NCBI GenBank assembly: GCA_002898775.1
Contig: BEHK01000002.1
Location: forward strand, 1 to 49,533
DNA: 49,533 nt
Source of the DNA: a bacterium HR08
Lineage (GTDB): Bacteria; Acidobacteriota; Blastocatellia; HR10
Reading direction: 5' to 3'
The stretch's first letter is position 1. Each line of letters begins with the position of its first letter. This document shows positions 8,302-16,487 of this stretch, one piece after another. The notes under the pieces were generated by a model. It was given only the letters and a program-made list of their open reading frames with translations. It was not told where the DNA came from and searched no databases. Both the position numbers and the translations under genes were made by a program.

Positions 8302-9546
8302 ATGCGCCTTCGAGTCTCCTTTCTATTCAGCGCCCTCGTGCTCGGCATCTCTTCCTCTTCGACCCGAGGAGGGTTAGGCGCTTCATCGCTCGTTTTGGAA
8401 GCGACGTTCACGAGCGTCGCCAACGGCTGGGTTAAGGTTGAGCGGTGGCGGGATATGAACCCGAATTTCATCCAAGAAGATTTCCCTCCTGATGGCCGCG
8501 GGGATCAGGATGGGCAACGGGCCACGTTCTTTGGGACCTCGCGACCGCACTCGAGTCAGTTTCTCCTCTACTATGCCCCAGGATGGGATACGAATCCGCG
8601 CCCCGTTCCCGTCCTGCTCGTCCACGGAGCGAACTATAATGCAGATCTGGCGTGGGCGAATCCCGCCGAAGCAGGACCGTATGCGTGCGGTGCGGCGACG
8701 TGTCCGTCCACGGGGCTCATGCAGTTTCTGAGCGCGCGCGGATATAAGGTCTTCGCCATCAATTTCCCCCATAGACAGGGGGATAATTACTTCTGGGCTC
8801 AACTGATTCGCGACGCCATTCAGGTGGTAAAAGCCAGAACCGGAGCGGCACATGTTGACATCGTCGCGTGGAGCAAAGGAGCCTTCGCAGCACGGATGTA
8901 CGTGAGCGGCGTTCGGACGTGGGGAGACGCTTATGCGAACGACGTGAGGAAACTCGTCCTGATAGGCAGCCCAAATGCGGGAACGGATTGGACATTCCGG
9001 CACGGATGGTCTCACAACTTTCTCATCTGGCCGGAGTGCGGGGGTCGCGTTAATGGGCCTTCCCCTCACACGGGGATGGTGTGTTGGGGACTCTGGAGAT
9101 TCCATCCGGAGCTCTCTGTGTATCGGACTCCAACGGGAGACTTCTTCCCCGGCGCGCGGCAGATGCTCGCACGTTGGGATGGCGTATACCCGCTTCCCTT
9201 GTGGGAACAAGACAGTTGGTCAACTTATTACGGCGGATGGGGAGTCTACACCTTCGGCTACGGGATTCAATTTGCCATAGATCAAGGCTCCCTCGTCTCT
9301 GCCGTATTGAATGCGAGTATCCCAGCGAGCGTGCAGGTGTATCTCCTCTCTGGAAATGCGGCCGATATTCCCGGCATTCACAACGAACACACCGGGCCTA
9401 GCGATGGCATTGTTTTCGTGGCCAGTTCTGCAAACACGCGGGGCATCAACACAGTGAGTGGCAACGTGATCCTTAATGGCCTGAATCATCTGAAATTGAT
9501 ATGGGCAGATGCAGCGATGAATCAAATCGAGAGCTGGCTTCAGTGA
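8302..9546 (+). CDS. secreted triacylglycerol-lipase-like alpha/beta hydrolase
   Basis: 414 residues with a signal peptide (hydrophobic core FLFSALVLGI). The domain begins with LLVHGANYNADLAW as the oxyanion strand. The nucleophile is in AWSKGA, an A-x-S-x-G type elbow as seen in several bacterial lipases. The acid is probably the Asp in HTGPSDGIVF and the His that in LNGLNHLKLI. Four or more Cys residues in the mature part (YACGAATC, WPECGG, MVCWG) would suit disulfides in an exported enzyme. ATG 8302 is preferred to the GTG at 8296, because GGGAGA at 8290-8295 then has normal spacing; the start nearly abuts the previous stop. The position between two TonB receptors suggests extracellular or periplasmic breakdown of a lipid or ester. 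Lipase against another esterase is not settled. Confidence 0.82.
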   Translation: MRLRVSFLFSALVLGISSSSTRGGLGASSLVLEATFTSVANGWVKVERWRDMNPNFIQEDFPPDGRGDQDGQRATFFGTSRPHSSQFLLYYAPGWDTNPRPVPVLLVHGANYNADLAWANPAEAGPYACGAATCPSTGLMQFLSARGYKVFAINFPHRQGDNYFWAQLIRDAIQVVKARTGAAHVDIVAWSKGAFAARMYVSGVRTWGDAYANDVRKLVLIGSPNAGTDWTFRHGWSHNFLIWPECGGRVNGPSPHTGMVCWGLWRFHPELSVYRTPTGDFFPGARQMLARWDGVYPLPLWEQDSWSTYYGGWGVYTFGYGIQFAIDQGSLVSAVLNASIPASVQVYLLSGNAADIPGIHNEHTGPSDGIVFVASSANTRGINTVSGNVILNGLNHLKLIWADAAMNQIESWLQ

Positions 9547-9676
9547 CCGCGGGGATCCCCTGCCTTCAAAGGTCGGGGAGGGCGATGGCTCGCGGGCTCA
9601 CTATCTCCACCGATGGGGCGGGCCGAATGAGGTCGCACCCATACGGGCGGAGCTCTCAACTTAGGGAGGCAGCAGT

Positions 9677-12600
9677 ATGTTGAAACGAGCATCTTCTGCT
9701 CTCGGCTGTGTGATGCTTCTGTTAGGAAGCATCTCCGCAGGGATGGCCCAAACCGCCTCCACCGGGCAGATCGTCGGGACGGTGCGAGATCAAACGGGCG
9801 CCGTGATTCCGGACGTGACCGTCGTGGTGACGGAAACGTTGACGGGCGCCCGGCGGGAGACGAAAACCGATGCCTCGGGCGGCTATGCGGTGCCGCTTCT
9901 GCCGCCGGGCGTCTACACGGTGGAATTCAGCCGCGAGGGGTTTCGTCGGCTCGTCCGGGAAAACGTCGCCGTGCGCATCACGCTGACAACGACGGTGGAT
10001 GTGACGCTGGAGGTCGCGCCGCTCGGTGCGGAGACCGTCACCGTGACGGAAGAAGCGCCGCTGTTGCAAACGGATCGCCCGACGACCGGTCGCGTGATCG
10101 AAGAACGCGCGATCCGGCAACTGCCGTTGGCCACGCGCAATTTCCAACAACTGCTGGCGCTCTCGCCGGGCACGCTCGCCTCGGTCGTGCGCAACACGGA
10201 CGTAGGTCGCGGCGATGCCATCATTCAGGTCAACGGTCAGCGCCAGACGCAAAACAACTTGCAGATCAACGGCGTGGATGCGAATTCCATCGCCCTGCAC
10301 TCGACGTTTAACCTGCCCGTTCCGGCAACGGAAGCCATCCAAGAGTTCATCGTCCAGACGAGCCTCTACGATGCGTCGCAAGGGCGCAATAGCGGAGGGG
10401 TCATCGCCGCCGTCACCAAATCCGGCACGAACGAATTTCACGGCAACGTCTACGAGTTCCTCCGCAACCGCGTGCTCAACGCCAACGATTTCTTCCTGAA
10501 TGCTTCCGGCCAGAAACGTCCGATTCTCACGCGCAACCAGTTCGGCTTCACACTGGGCGGACCCGTCGTCAGAGACAAAACGTTCTTCTTCGTCTCCTAC
10601 CAAGGCACGCGCGAGCGCAACGGCGCTTCGCTCATCAACAGCGTGACGAGCGTGATCCTGCCTTCGGCCCTGACCGACAACCGCAGTGCCGAAGCGCTGG
10701 CGGCAGTCGGCAATACGCTCTTGCCCGCGGGGGTGACGCCGCTCCGCCCCTCCGACATTCATCCGGTCGCGCTCGCTCTGCTCAACGCGCGCTTCCCCGA
10801 TGGGCGCCTGGTCATTCCGAGTCCGCCGCCCGGCTCGGCCGGCCCCCTCACCACGCTCACGCAATCGGGCCTCTCGCGCTTCCGCGAAGATCAATTCAAC
10901 GCCAATCTCGATCATCGCCTCACCGCCAACAATACGCTCTCGGGCAAGTTCTTCTTCAACAATGACACCACCGATGCGGCCATCACTTCGTTTGTGATTC
11001 GTCCGGCCAATGCCGTGCTCGGCTGGGGCGGGCCGCTCGAGCGCAATAACCGCGTCTTCTCGCTGCGTGATACGCTCGTCCTCACGCCGACGCTCCTCAA
11101 TGAGGCGCGTTTCGGCTACGCGCGCATCTTCCTCGAAGCTGTCCCTCGTGAGCCCTTCACAGCGGCTCAGTTCGGAATCGAGAGCCCGCTCCGGATGCTC
11201 TTCCCTGGCCTGCCGCAGATCAACGTCTTCGGCCTGTTCACCCTCGGTCCGGAAGGGCTCTTTGATGCCGAGGTCGTCCAGGAGCATTTCACCTATGGGA
11301 ATACGCTCACCTGGACGAGAGGACGACACACGCTTCGCGCGGGGTTCGAGGGGCGACACTATCCGTTCCTGCTCCGATTCCGACTGTGGAACCGCGGGTT
11401 CGTGCAGTTCCTCAACTTCGTGGATTTCCTCCAAGGCGACATGTTCATTTCGTTCATCGGCTCGGGCGATCCCGAGCGCGAGCCCCGCATTCGCGATCTG
11501 GCGGCCTTCGTGCAGGAAGATTTCAAGGTCACGGATCGGCTGACGCTCAATCTCGGCCTTCGATACGAGCTGCTCGGCTACATGAGCGAAGTGCGCGGGC
11601 GGTTGGTCGGCTTCTTCCCCGATCAATACCGATCGGGGGCTCCGCCGAACGGTTTTGTGCTCGCGGGGAATGCCACGGTCTCGCTCCCCAACGTGCCGCT
11701 GGTCGAGAAGACCCTCATTCCTCAGGATGAGAACAACTGGGCGCCGCGCTTCGGTATGGCCTGGCGGCTTCATGATCGCCTCGTCCTGCGCGGTGGCTAT
11801 GGCATCTACTTCATCCGCACATCGGGACAGATCGGCGGAGGGATTCAACTCTTCAACTACCCGTTCTTCGTCCTGCCGGTCGGGGCCGGATCGCGCCTCT
11901 TGCAATCGCTCGGATTTCCATTGCCGGTGGCCCGCACGCTCGGCCTGCCGTTCAACCGCCCCTTCCTTCAGGTACCGCCGCCGTCGGCCTTCCCCGTCGT
12001 TCCGACGATCCCGTCACCGTTGCGGGATCAATTCGGCAATCCCATCCCCATCTCGGGCGTCTATCTGGATCGCGGATTCCGTACTCCCTACACCCATCAG
12101 TTCGGATTGAACCTGCAATGGGAGATAGCCCGCTCGCTGCTTCTCGAAATCGGATACACGGGGACGCGAGGGATCAAGCTCACGCAGCTCTTCAACCTCA
12201 ATCAGCCCGTCTTCGACCGAGCGGCGGGGCGGTTCATTACCCCCCTGCCGGCGTTCTCCAACAATGGGAACATCGCCGCGGGCTTGCACCTGATCCAGAC
12301 GACGGGACAATCCTATTACCACTCGCTGCAACTCTCAGCCACTAAGCGCCTGAGTCGCGGATTGTCCTTCCTGGCGTCCTACACGCTCAGCAAATCCATA
12401 GATACGAACTCCGGCCCGTTGGCCGGTGATCTGGCCGCCAATCCCGGCGATCAACAGAACCATCGTCTGAATCGCGGGCCCTCGGATTGGGATCGGACGC
12501 ACCGGTTCGTCTACAGCTTCGTGTACGACCTGCCGAAATTCTACGATGGTGATTCGGGCCTCGGGCGACGGCTGCTCAACGACTGGCAGATCGCGGGCGT

Positions 12601-13048
12601 GGCTGTCTTTCAATCCGGGACGCCTTTCACCGTCTTCGCTACCGGAGGAGGTGGCGGCATGAATCTGACGCGCGCCAATTTCGCGCCGGGATTCCGCGGA
12701 TCGGCCGAACTGAGCGGTTCGGTCACGGCTCGCCTCACGCGCTTTTTCAACACGGCCGCCTTCGTCCCGCCGCTTGGCGCGACCTTCGATCCGAATGCTC
12801 CCTTCGGCAACACAGGAAGGAACATCTTGCGCGGACCGGACCAGCGCAACGTGGATTTCTCGATCATCAAGTTCATCCCCATCACCGAGAGAACGCGCGT
12901 GGAGTTCCGCACCGAGTTCTTCAATCTGACGAACACGCCCAGCTTCGCCAATCCCGATTCGAACGTGCTCTCTTCGGCGTTCGGCCGGATCTCGAGCACG
13001 AGCACGGGCCCGCGCGTGATTCAGTTCGCGCTGAAGCTCAACTGGTGA
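9677..13048 (+). CDS. second TonB-dependent receptor with carboxypeptidase-regulatory-like domain
   Basis: 1,123 residues, paralogous along its whole length to the receptor at 4193-7501. It has a signal peptide of about 25 residues ending GMAQ, a regulatory-like sandwich at ~28-118 (STGQIVGTVRDQTGAVIPD), a plug (NNLQINGVDANS, GGVIAAVTKSGTNEFHG) and a barrel ending in Trp (FALKLNW). GGGAGG at 9662-9667 supports the ATG at 9677. The 130-nt gap after the lipase gene shows no convincing terminator, so it may be the last gene of the same operon or have its own weak promoter. Two similar receptors around two lipolytic enzymes suggest related but different ligands. A poly-Gly run near residue 992 lies in a loop region. 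Confidence 0.93.
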   Translation: MLKRASSALGCVMLLLGSISAGMAQTASTGQIVGTVRDQTGAVIPDVTVVVTETLTGARRETKTDASGGYAVPLLPPGVYTVEFSREGFRRLVRENVAVRITLTTTVDVTLEVAPLGAETVTVTEEAPLLQTDRPTTGRVIEERAIRQLPLATRNFQQLLALSPGTLASVVRNTDVGRGDAIIQVNGQRQTQNNLQINGVDANSIALHSTFNLPVPATEAIQEFIVQTSLYDASQGRNSGGVIAAVTKSGTNEFHGNVYEFLRNRVLNANDFFLNASGQKRPILTRNQFGFTLGGPVVRDKTFFFVSYQGTRERNGASLINSVTSVILPSALTDNRSAEALAAVGNTLLPAGVTPLRPSDIHPVALALLNARFPDGRLVIPSPPPGSAGPLTTLTQSGLSRFREDQFNANLDHRLTANNTLSGKFFFNNDTTDAAITSFVIRPANAVLGWGGPLERNNRVFSLRDTLVLTPTLLNEARFGYARIFLEAVPREPFTAAQFGIESPLRMLFPGLPQINVFGLFTLGPEGLFDAEVVQEHFTYGNTLTWTRGRHTLRAGFEGRHYPFLLRFRLWNRGFVQFLNFVDFLQGDMFISFIGSGDPEREPRIRDLAAFVQEDFKVTDRLTLNLGLRYELLGYMSEVRGRLVGFFPDQYRSGAPPNGFVLAGNATVSLPNVPLVEKTLIPQDENNWAPRFGMAWRLHDRLVLRGGYGIYFIRTSGQIGGGIQLFNYPFFVLPVGAGSRLLQSLGFPLPVARTLGLPFNRPFLQVPPPSAFPVVPTIPSPLRDQFGNPIPISGVYLDRGFRTPYTHQFGLNLQWEIARSLLLEIGYTGTRGIKLTQLFNLNQPVFDRAAGRFITPLPAFSNNGNIAAGLHLIQTTGQSYYHSLQLSATKRLSRGLSFLASYTLSKSIDTNSGPLAGDLAANPGDQQNHRLNRGPSDWDRTHRFVYSFVYDLPKFYDGDSGLGRRLLNDWQIAGVAVFQSGTPFTVFATGGGGGMNLTRANFAPGFRGSAELSGSVTARLTRFFNTAAFVPPLGATFDPNAPFGNTGRNILRGPDQRNVDFSIIKFIPITERTRVEFRTEFFNLTNTPSFANPDSNVLSSAFGRISSTSTGPRVIQFALKLNW

Positions 13049-13127
13049 TGGAGCGTGGACTTGTGGCATGTTCTCCGCGTGGGGTAAAAATGGGGGGAGT
13101 GAATCATACCCTGTCGGAGGTGTGACC

Positions 13128-14552
13128 ATGATGAAAGAGTATCCCCTTCTGCTGGGGGGCGAGCCGAGGTATTCGGGAGCGAAGGTGGAGCTTCGGGATC
13201 CGTACGATCGCTCGGTGATCGGCGTGGTCCATTGGGCGTCGGCGGAGGAGGCGGCCGAGGCTGTGGCGGGAGCCATGCGCGCGTTTGAGGAGACGCGGCA
13301 GCTGCCGTCGCATGCGCGGGCGGAGGTTCTGCGGCGCGTGGCGGCGGAGTTGAGCCAGCGGCGGGAGGAGCTGGCTCAGCTCATCACTCGCGAGGCGGGC
13401 AAGCCGATTCGGGACGCGCGCCTGGAGGTGGCGCGCGCCATCCAGACCTTCACCGTGGCGGCCGAGGAGGCCAAGCGCATGGGTGGGGAGGTGCTGCCCC
13501 TGGATTGGATGGCGGGTTCGGAGAACCGATGGGCGCTCGTGCGTCGCTTCCCCATCGGGCCTATTCTGGGCATCACGCCGTTTAATTTCCCGCTCAATCT
13601 GGTGGCGCACAAGGTGGCGCCAGCGCTCGCCTCGGGCAATCCGATCATCATCAAACCGGCGCCGCAGACGCCGCTCTCGGCGCTGGCGCTAGGGGAGATT
13701 GTGGTTCGAGCGGGATGGCCGCGCGGGGGGATCAGCGTCCTGCCGTGCGCGAATGAGGTGGTGGCTGAGCTGCTGCGGGACGAGCGAATCCGGATGCTCT
13801 CGTTCACAGGCAGCGCGGAGGTCGGCTGGAGGCTGAAGGCACAGGTGCCGAAGAAGCGAGTGACGCTGGAGCTCGGGGGGAATGCCGCCGTCCTCGTGCA
13901 CGAGGATGCCGATCTGGAGTACGCGGCGCGGCGAGCGGTGCACGGGGGCTTCACTTATGCGGGACAGACGTGCATCTCGGTGCAGCGGATTCTCGTCCAT
14001 GAGGCAGTGAGTGAGCCCTTCCTGATCCGATTCCTAGAGGGGGTGCGGAATCTGGTCGTGGGGGATCCGAAGGAGGAGGCGACCGACGTGGGGCCGATGA
14101 TCAGCGAGGCGGCCGCCGAGCGGGCCGAACAGTGGATTCGGGAGGCCGTCGCCGCGGGAGCGCGCGTGTTGGTGGGCGGCGAGCGGCATGGGGCCTTTCT
14201 GATGCCGACGGTGCTCGCCGATGCGCCGCCGGAGACGAAGGTCTGGAGCGAGGAGGTGTTCGCCCCCGTGGTGGTGGTGAACCGATACGCCGATTTCGAG
14301 GAGGCTTTGCGACAGGTCAACGCCTCGCGCTATGGGCTTCAGGCCGGCCTCTTCACCCGCGACGTGCGGCGCATCTTCCGGGCCTATGAGGTCCTGGAGG
14401 TCGGCGGGCTCATCGTCAACGAGGTGCCCACCTATCGCGCCGATCACATGCCCTACGGCGGCGTGAAGGACTCCGGCTTCGGCCGCGAAGGCGTGCGCGC
14501 CGCCATCCAGGAGATGACCGAACCCCGCCTCCTCGCCCTGAACCTGAATTGA
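13128..14552 (+). CDS. NAD(P)-dependent aldehyde dehydrogenase
   Basis: 474 residues, full-length ALDH superfamily. Seen motifs: TPFNFPLN with the oxyanion Asn153, KPAPQTP with cofactor Lys176, FTGSAEVG for the Rossmann loop, LELGGN with the general base Glu248, and GQTCIS with catalytic Cys282. It oxidises an aldehyde to the acid or an acyl derivative. Some features recall the lactaldehyde and non-phosphorylating glyceraldehyde-3-phosphate dehydrogenase branch, but the substrate is not certain. ATG 13128 follows GGAGGT at 13116-13121; an ATG directly after it at 13131 is an alternative. It heads an operon with a hydrolase (4-nt gap) and a zinc alcohol dehydrogenase (3-nt gap), giving a likely ester-to-alcohol-to-aldehyde-to-acid route. 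Upstream, a TTGTGG/TAAAAA pair and an overlapping TGGCATG-N4-CCGC are ambiguous promoter candidates. Confidence 0.9.
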   Translation: MMKEYPLLLGGEPRYSGAKVELRDPYDRSVIGVVHWASAEEAAEAVAGAMRAFEETRQLPSHARAEVLRRVAAELSQRREELAQLITREAGKPIRDARLEVARAIQTFTVAAEEAKRMGGEVLPLDWMAGSENRWALVRRFPIGPILGITPFNFPLNLVAHKVAPALASGNPIIIKPAPQTPLSALALGEIVVRAGWPRGGISVLPCANEVVAELLRDERIRMLSFTGSAEVGWRLKAQVPKKRVTLELGGNAAVLVHEDADLEYAARRAVHGGFTYAGQTCISVQRILVHEAVSEPFLIRFLEGVRNLVVGDPKEEATDVGPMISEAAAERAEQWIREAVAAGARVLVGGERHGAFLMPTVLADAPPETKVWSEEVFAPVVVVNRYADFEEALRQVNASRYGLQAGLFTRDVRRIFRAYEVLEVGGLIVNEVPTYRADHMPYGGVKDSGFGREGVRAAIQEMTEPRLLALNLN

Positions 14553-14556
14553 AGAG

Positions 14557-15363
14557 ATGCCACGCACACGGGTCAATGGGATCGAGCTGTATTACGAAGT
14601 CCACGGCGCCGGGGAGCCGCTGCTCCTGATCGCCGGACTCGGATTCGGCGCCTGGAGCTGGTTCCGCCAATTCCCGGATTTCTCGCGGGAGTTCCTGACT
14701 ATCGCTTTCGACAATCGGGGAGCAGGTCTCTCGGAGAAGCCTGAGGGCGACTACACCATTGAGATGATGGCCGAAGACGCCGCAGGACTCCTTCGCGCGC
14801 TGAACGTGGAGCGGGCCCACGTGCTCGGTCATTCGATGGGGGGATACATCGCGCAAGAGCTGGCGCTTCGTCATCCCGACGTCGTCGCCAAACTCGTCCT
14901 GGTCTCGACGAGCTTTGGAGGGAAGAACGCCGTGCTCATGTCTCCCGAAACAGCAGCGCAGATGCGCTCGGAGCTGGAGGCTATGGGTGAGGAGAAGGAG
15001 AGAGCCTTGCGTCGCGGCCTGGTGCTGCGGTTCAGCGAACGATTCCTCGCCGAGCATTCGGAGATCGTCGAAGAATTCCTCGCGCGGCGCAAGGCCCATC
15101 TCCCCCCGGCGGATGCGTGGCAGCGGCAATTCGCCGCCTGCCTCCGCTTTGAGACCGAATCGCGTTTGAGCGCGCTTCGCGCGCCGACGCTGATTTTGAC
15201 CGGCAGCGACGACCCGATCGTCCCGCCGGAGAACTCCTTCCGACTCACTCGTGCCATCGCAGGAGCTCATCTGGTCATCTTTCCCGGAGCGCGCCACCTC
15301 GTCTTCATCGAGCGCGCGGAGGATTTCAATCGCCTCGTCATGGAATTCGTGAAAGGAGCGTGA
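14557..15363 (+). CDS. alpha/beta-fold hydrolase
   Basis: 268 residues. Nucleophile elbow GHSMGG (Ser93), acid Asp in TGSDDPIVPPENS, and His in PGARHLVFIE. The layout resembles 3-oxoadipate enol-lactonase and esterase members of the superfamily (IELYYEVHGAGEPLLLIAGLG at the start). It has no signal peptide, so it is cytoplasmic. The start codon follows the aldehyde dehydrogenase stop by 4 nt and its stop precedes the alcohol dehydrogenase by 3 nt. In this operon it could release an alcohol or open a lactone that the two dehydrogenases process further. The exact substrate cannot be read from the sequence. It is only distantly similar to the hydrolase at 7514-8299 and is not a recent duplicate. 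Confidence 0.87.
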   Translation: MPRTRVNGIELYYEVHGAGEPLLLIAGLGFGAWSWFRQFPDFSREFLTIAFDNRGAGLSEKPEGDYTIEMMAEDAAGLLRALNVERAHVLGHSMGGYIAQELALRHPDVVAKLVLVSTSFGGKNAVLMSPETAAQMRSELEAMGEEKERALRRGLVLRFSERFLAEHSEIVEEFLARRKAHLPPADAWQRQFAACLRFETESRLSALRAPTLILTGSDDPIVPPENSFRLTRAIAGAHLVIFPGARHLVFIERAEDFNRLVMEFVKGA

Positions 15364-15366
15364 AGG

Positions 15367-16464
15367 ATGAGAACTGCGAAAGCGGCGGTCATGCCGGACT
15401 TCCACCGTCCCCTGGAGATCCGCGAGTATCCTCTGCCGGAGGCGTTGGACCCCGGCATGGTGCTCGTTCGCGTCGAGATGGCCGGCATCTGCGGAACGGA
15501 TGTCCATCTCTGGAAAGGGCAACTTCCGATCCCGCGTCCGCTCATCCTCGGCCACGAGACCGTGGGGACGATTGTGAAACTGGGCGAGGGAGTGACGACG
15601 GATTGGACCGGGGTGCCCTTGAGCGAAGGCGATCGCGTGACGTGGTATGCCGGGCGCTTGTGCGGCCAATGCTTCTACTGCGTGCGCAAGCGACAACCCA
15701 CGCGCTGTCTCAAGCGCCGAGCCTACGGTATCACGTATGCCTGCGACACTCCTCCGCACTTCCTCGGCGGCTACGCGGAATATCACGTGCTGCTCCCGGG
15801 ATCGGCGATCTTCAAACTGACGGATCTCTCCACGGAGATGGTCATCGGCGCCGGATGCGCGCTCAACACGGCTGTTCACGGCATCGAGCGCGTGGGGATC
15901 AGTTGGGGAGACATCGTCGTCATTCAGGGGAGCGGTCCCGTGGGCCTGGCCGCGCTCGCCGTGGCGAAAACCGCCGGCGCTCACCTCACGATCGTGATCG
16001 GTGGCCCGGCGCACCGGTTGGAGTTGGCCAAACAATTCGGGGCCGATCAGACGATCTCCATCGAGGACGTGCCCGATCCGGGAGAACGAATCGAACGCGT
16101 GCGATCGCTCTCCGGCGGCTATGGGGCCGATGTCGTCATCGAATGCGTGGGGATCCCCAGCGCGGTCGCGGAAGGATGGGAGATGTGTCGCGATGGGGGG
16201 AAGTATCTGGTGCTCGGCCACTACGGCGACGCGGGCCCGACGGCGCTCAATCCTCATGTGATCACGCGCAAGCAGCTGACCGTCTACGGCTCGTGGGCGA
16301 GCGAACCCCGCCACATGGCCATGGCGCTGGAGTTCCTGAGGCGAGCGGGCGATCGCTTTCCCTTCGATCGTTTGGTCTCGCACCGCTTTTCGTTGGACCG
16401 AGCGGCCGAAGCCCTCGAAGCGACAGCGCGTTGGACATCAATCAAAAGCGCGATCGTCCCCTGA
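15367..16464 (+). CDS. zinc-containing alcohol dehydrogenase (MDR superfamily)
   Basis: 365 residues. Catalytic zinc ligands are expected at Cys42 (GICGTDVH) and His63-Glu64 (GHETVG). The structural zinc loop is CGQCFYC followed by a fourth Cys at about residue 114. The nucleotide-binding Rossmann motif is GSGPVGLAALAVAK, so NAD(P) is the cofactor. The loop between the third and fourth Cys seems one residue longer than usual. The C-terminal part resembles sorbitol/threonine dehydrogenase-like members. It is the last gene of the aldehyde dehydrogenase operon, 3 nt after the hydrolase stop. It converges on gltB, with only about 23 nt between the two stops and no obvious terminator hairpin there. 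Substrate unknown. Confidence 0.9.
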   Translation: MRTAKAAVMPDFHRPLEIREYPLPEALDPGMVLVRVEMAGICGTDVHLWKGQLPIPRPLILGHETVGTIVKLGEGVTTDWTGVPLSEGDRVTWYAGRLCGQCFYCVRKRQPTRCLKRRAYGITYACDTPPHFLGGYAEYHVLLPGSAIFKLTDLSTEMVIGAGCALNTAVHGIERVGISWGDIVVIQGSGPVGLAALAVAKTAGAHLTIVIGGPAHRLELAKQFGADQTISIEDVPDPGERIERVRSLSGGYGADVVIECVGIPSAVAEGWEMCRDGGKYLVLGHYGDAGPTALNPHVITRKQLTVYGSWASEPRHMAMALEFLRRAGDRFPFDRLVSHRFSLDRAAEALEATARWTSIKSAIVP

Positions 16465-16487
16465 CGCTCGCCTGAACCTCCGCGGCT

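Noticed and set aside
9722..11905. Open frame of 727 codons opposite the second TonB receptor
   Set aside because: Same antisense shadow effect as in the first receptor; its frame position relative to the gene is identical, and it has no family motifs.
13061..13090. Sigma-54 or sigma-70 promoter before the aldehyde dehydrogenase gene
   Set aside because: TGGCATG-N4-CCGC and TTGTGG-N18-TAAAAA overlap and each is imperfect; neither is strong enough to be listed as a feature.
14416..16383. Open frame of 655 codons opposite the hydrolase and alcohol dehydrogenase genes
   Set aside because: It spans two well-supported genes in antisense and has His/Arg-rich composition with no recognisable domain.
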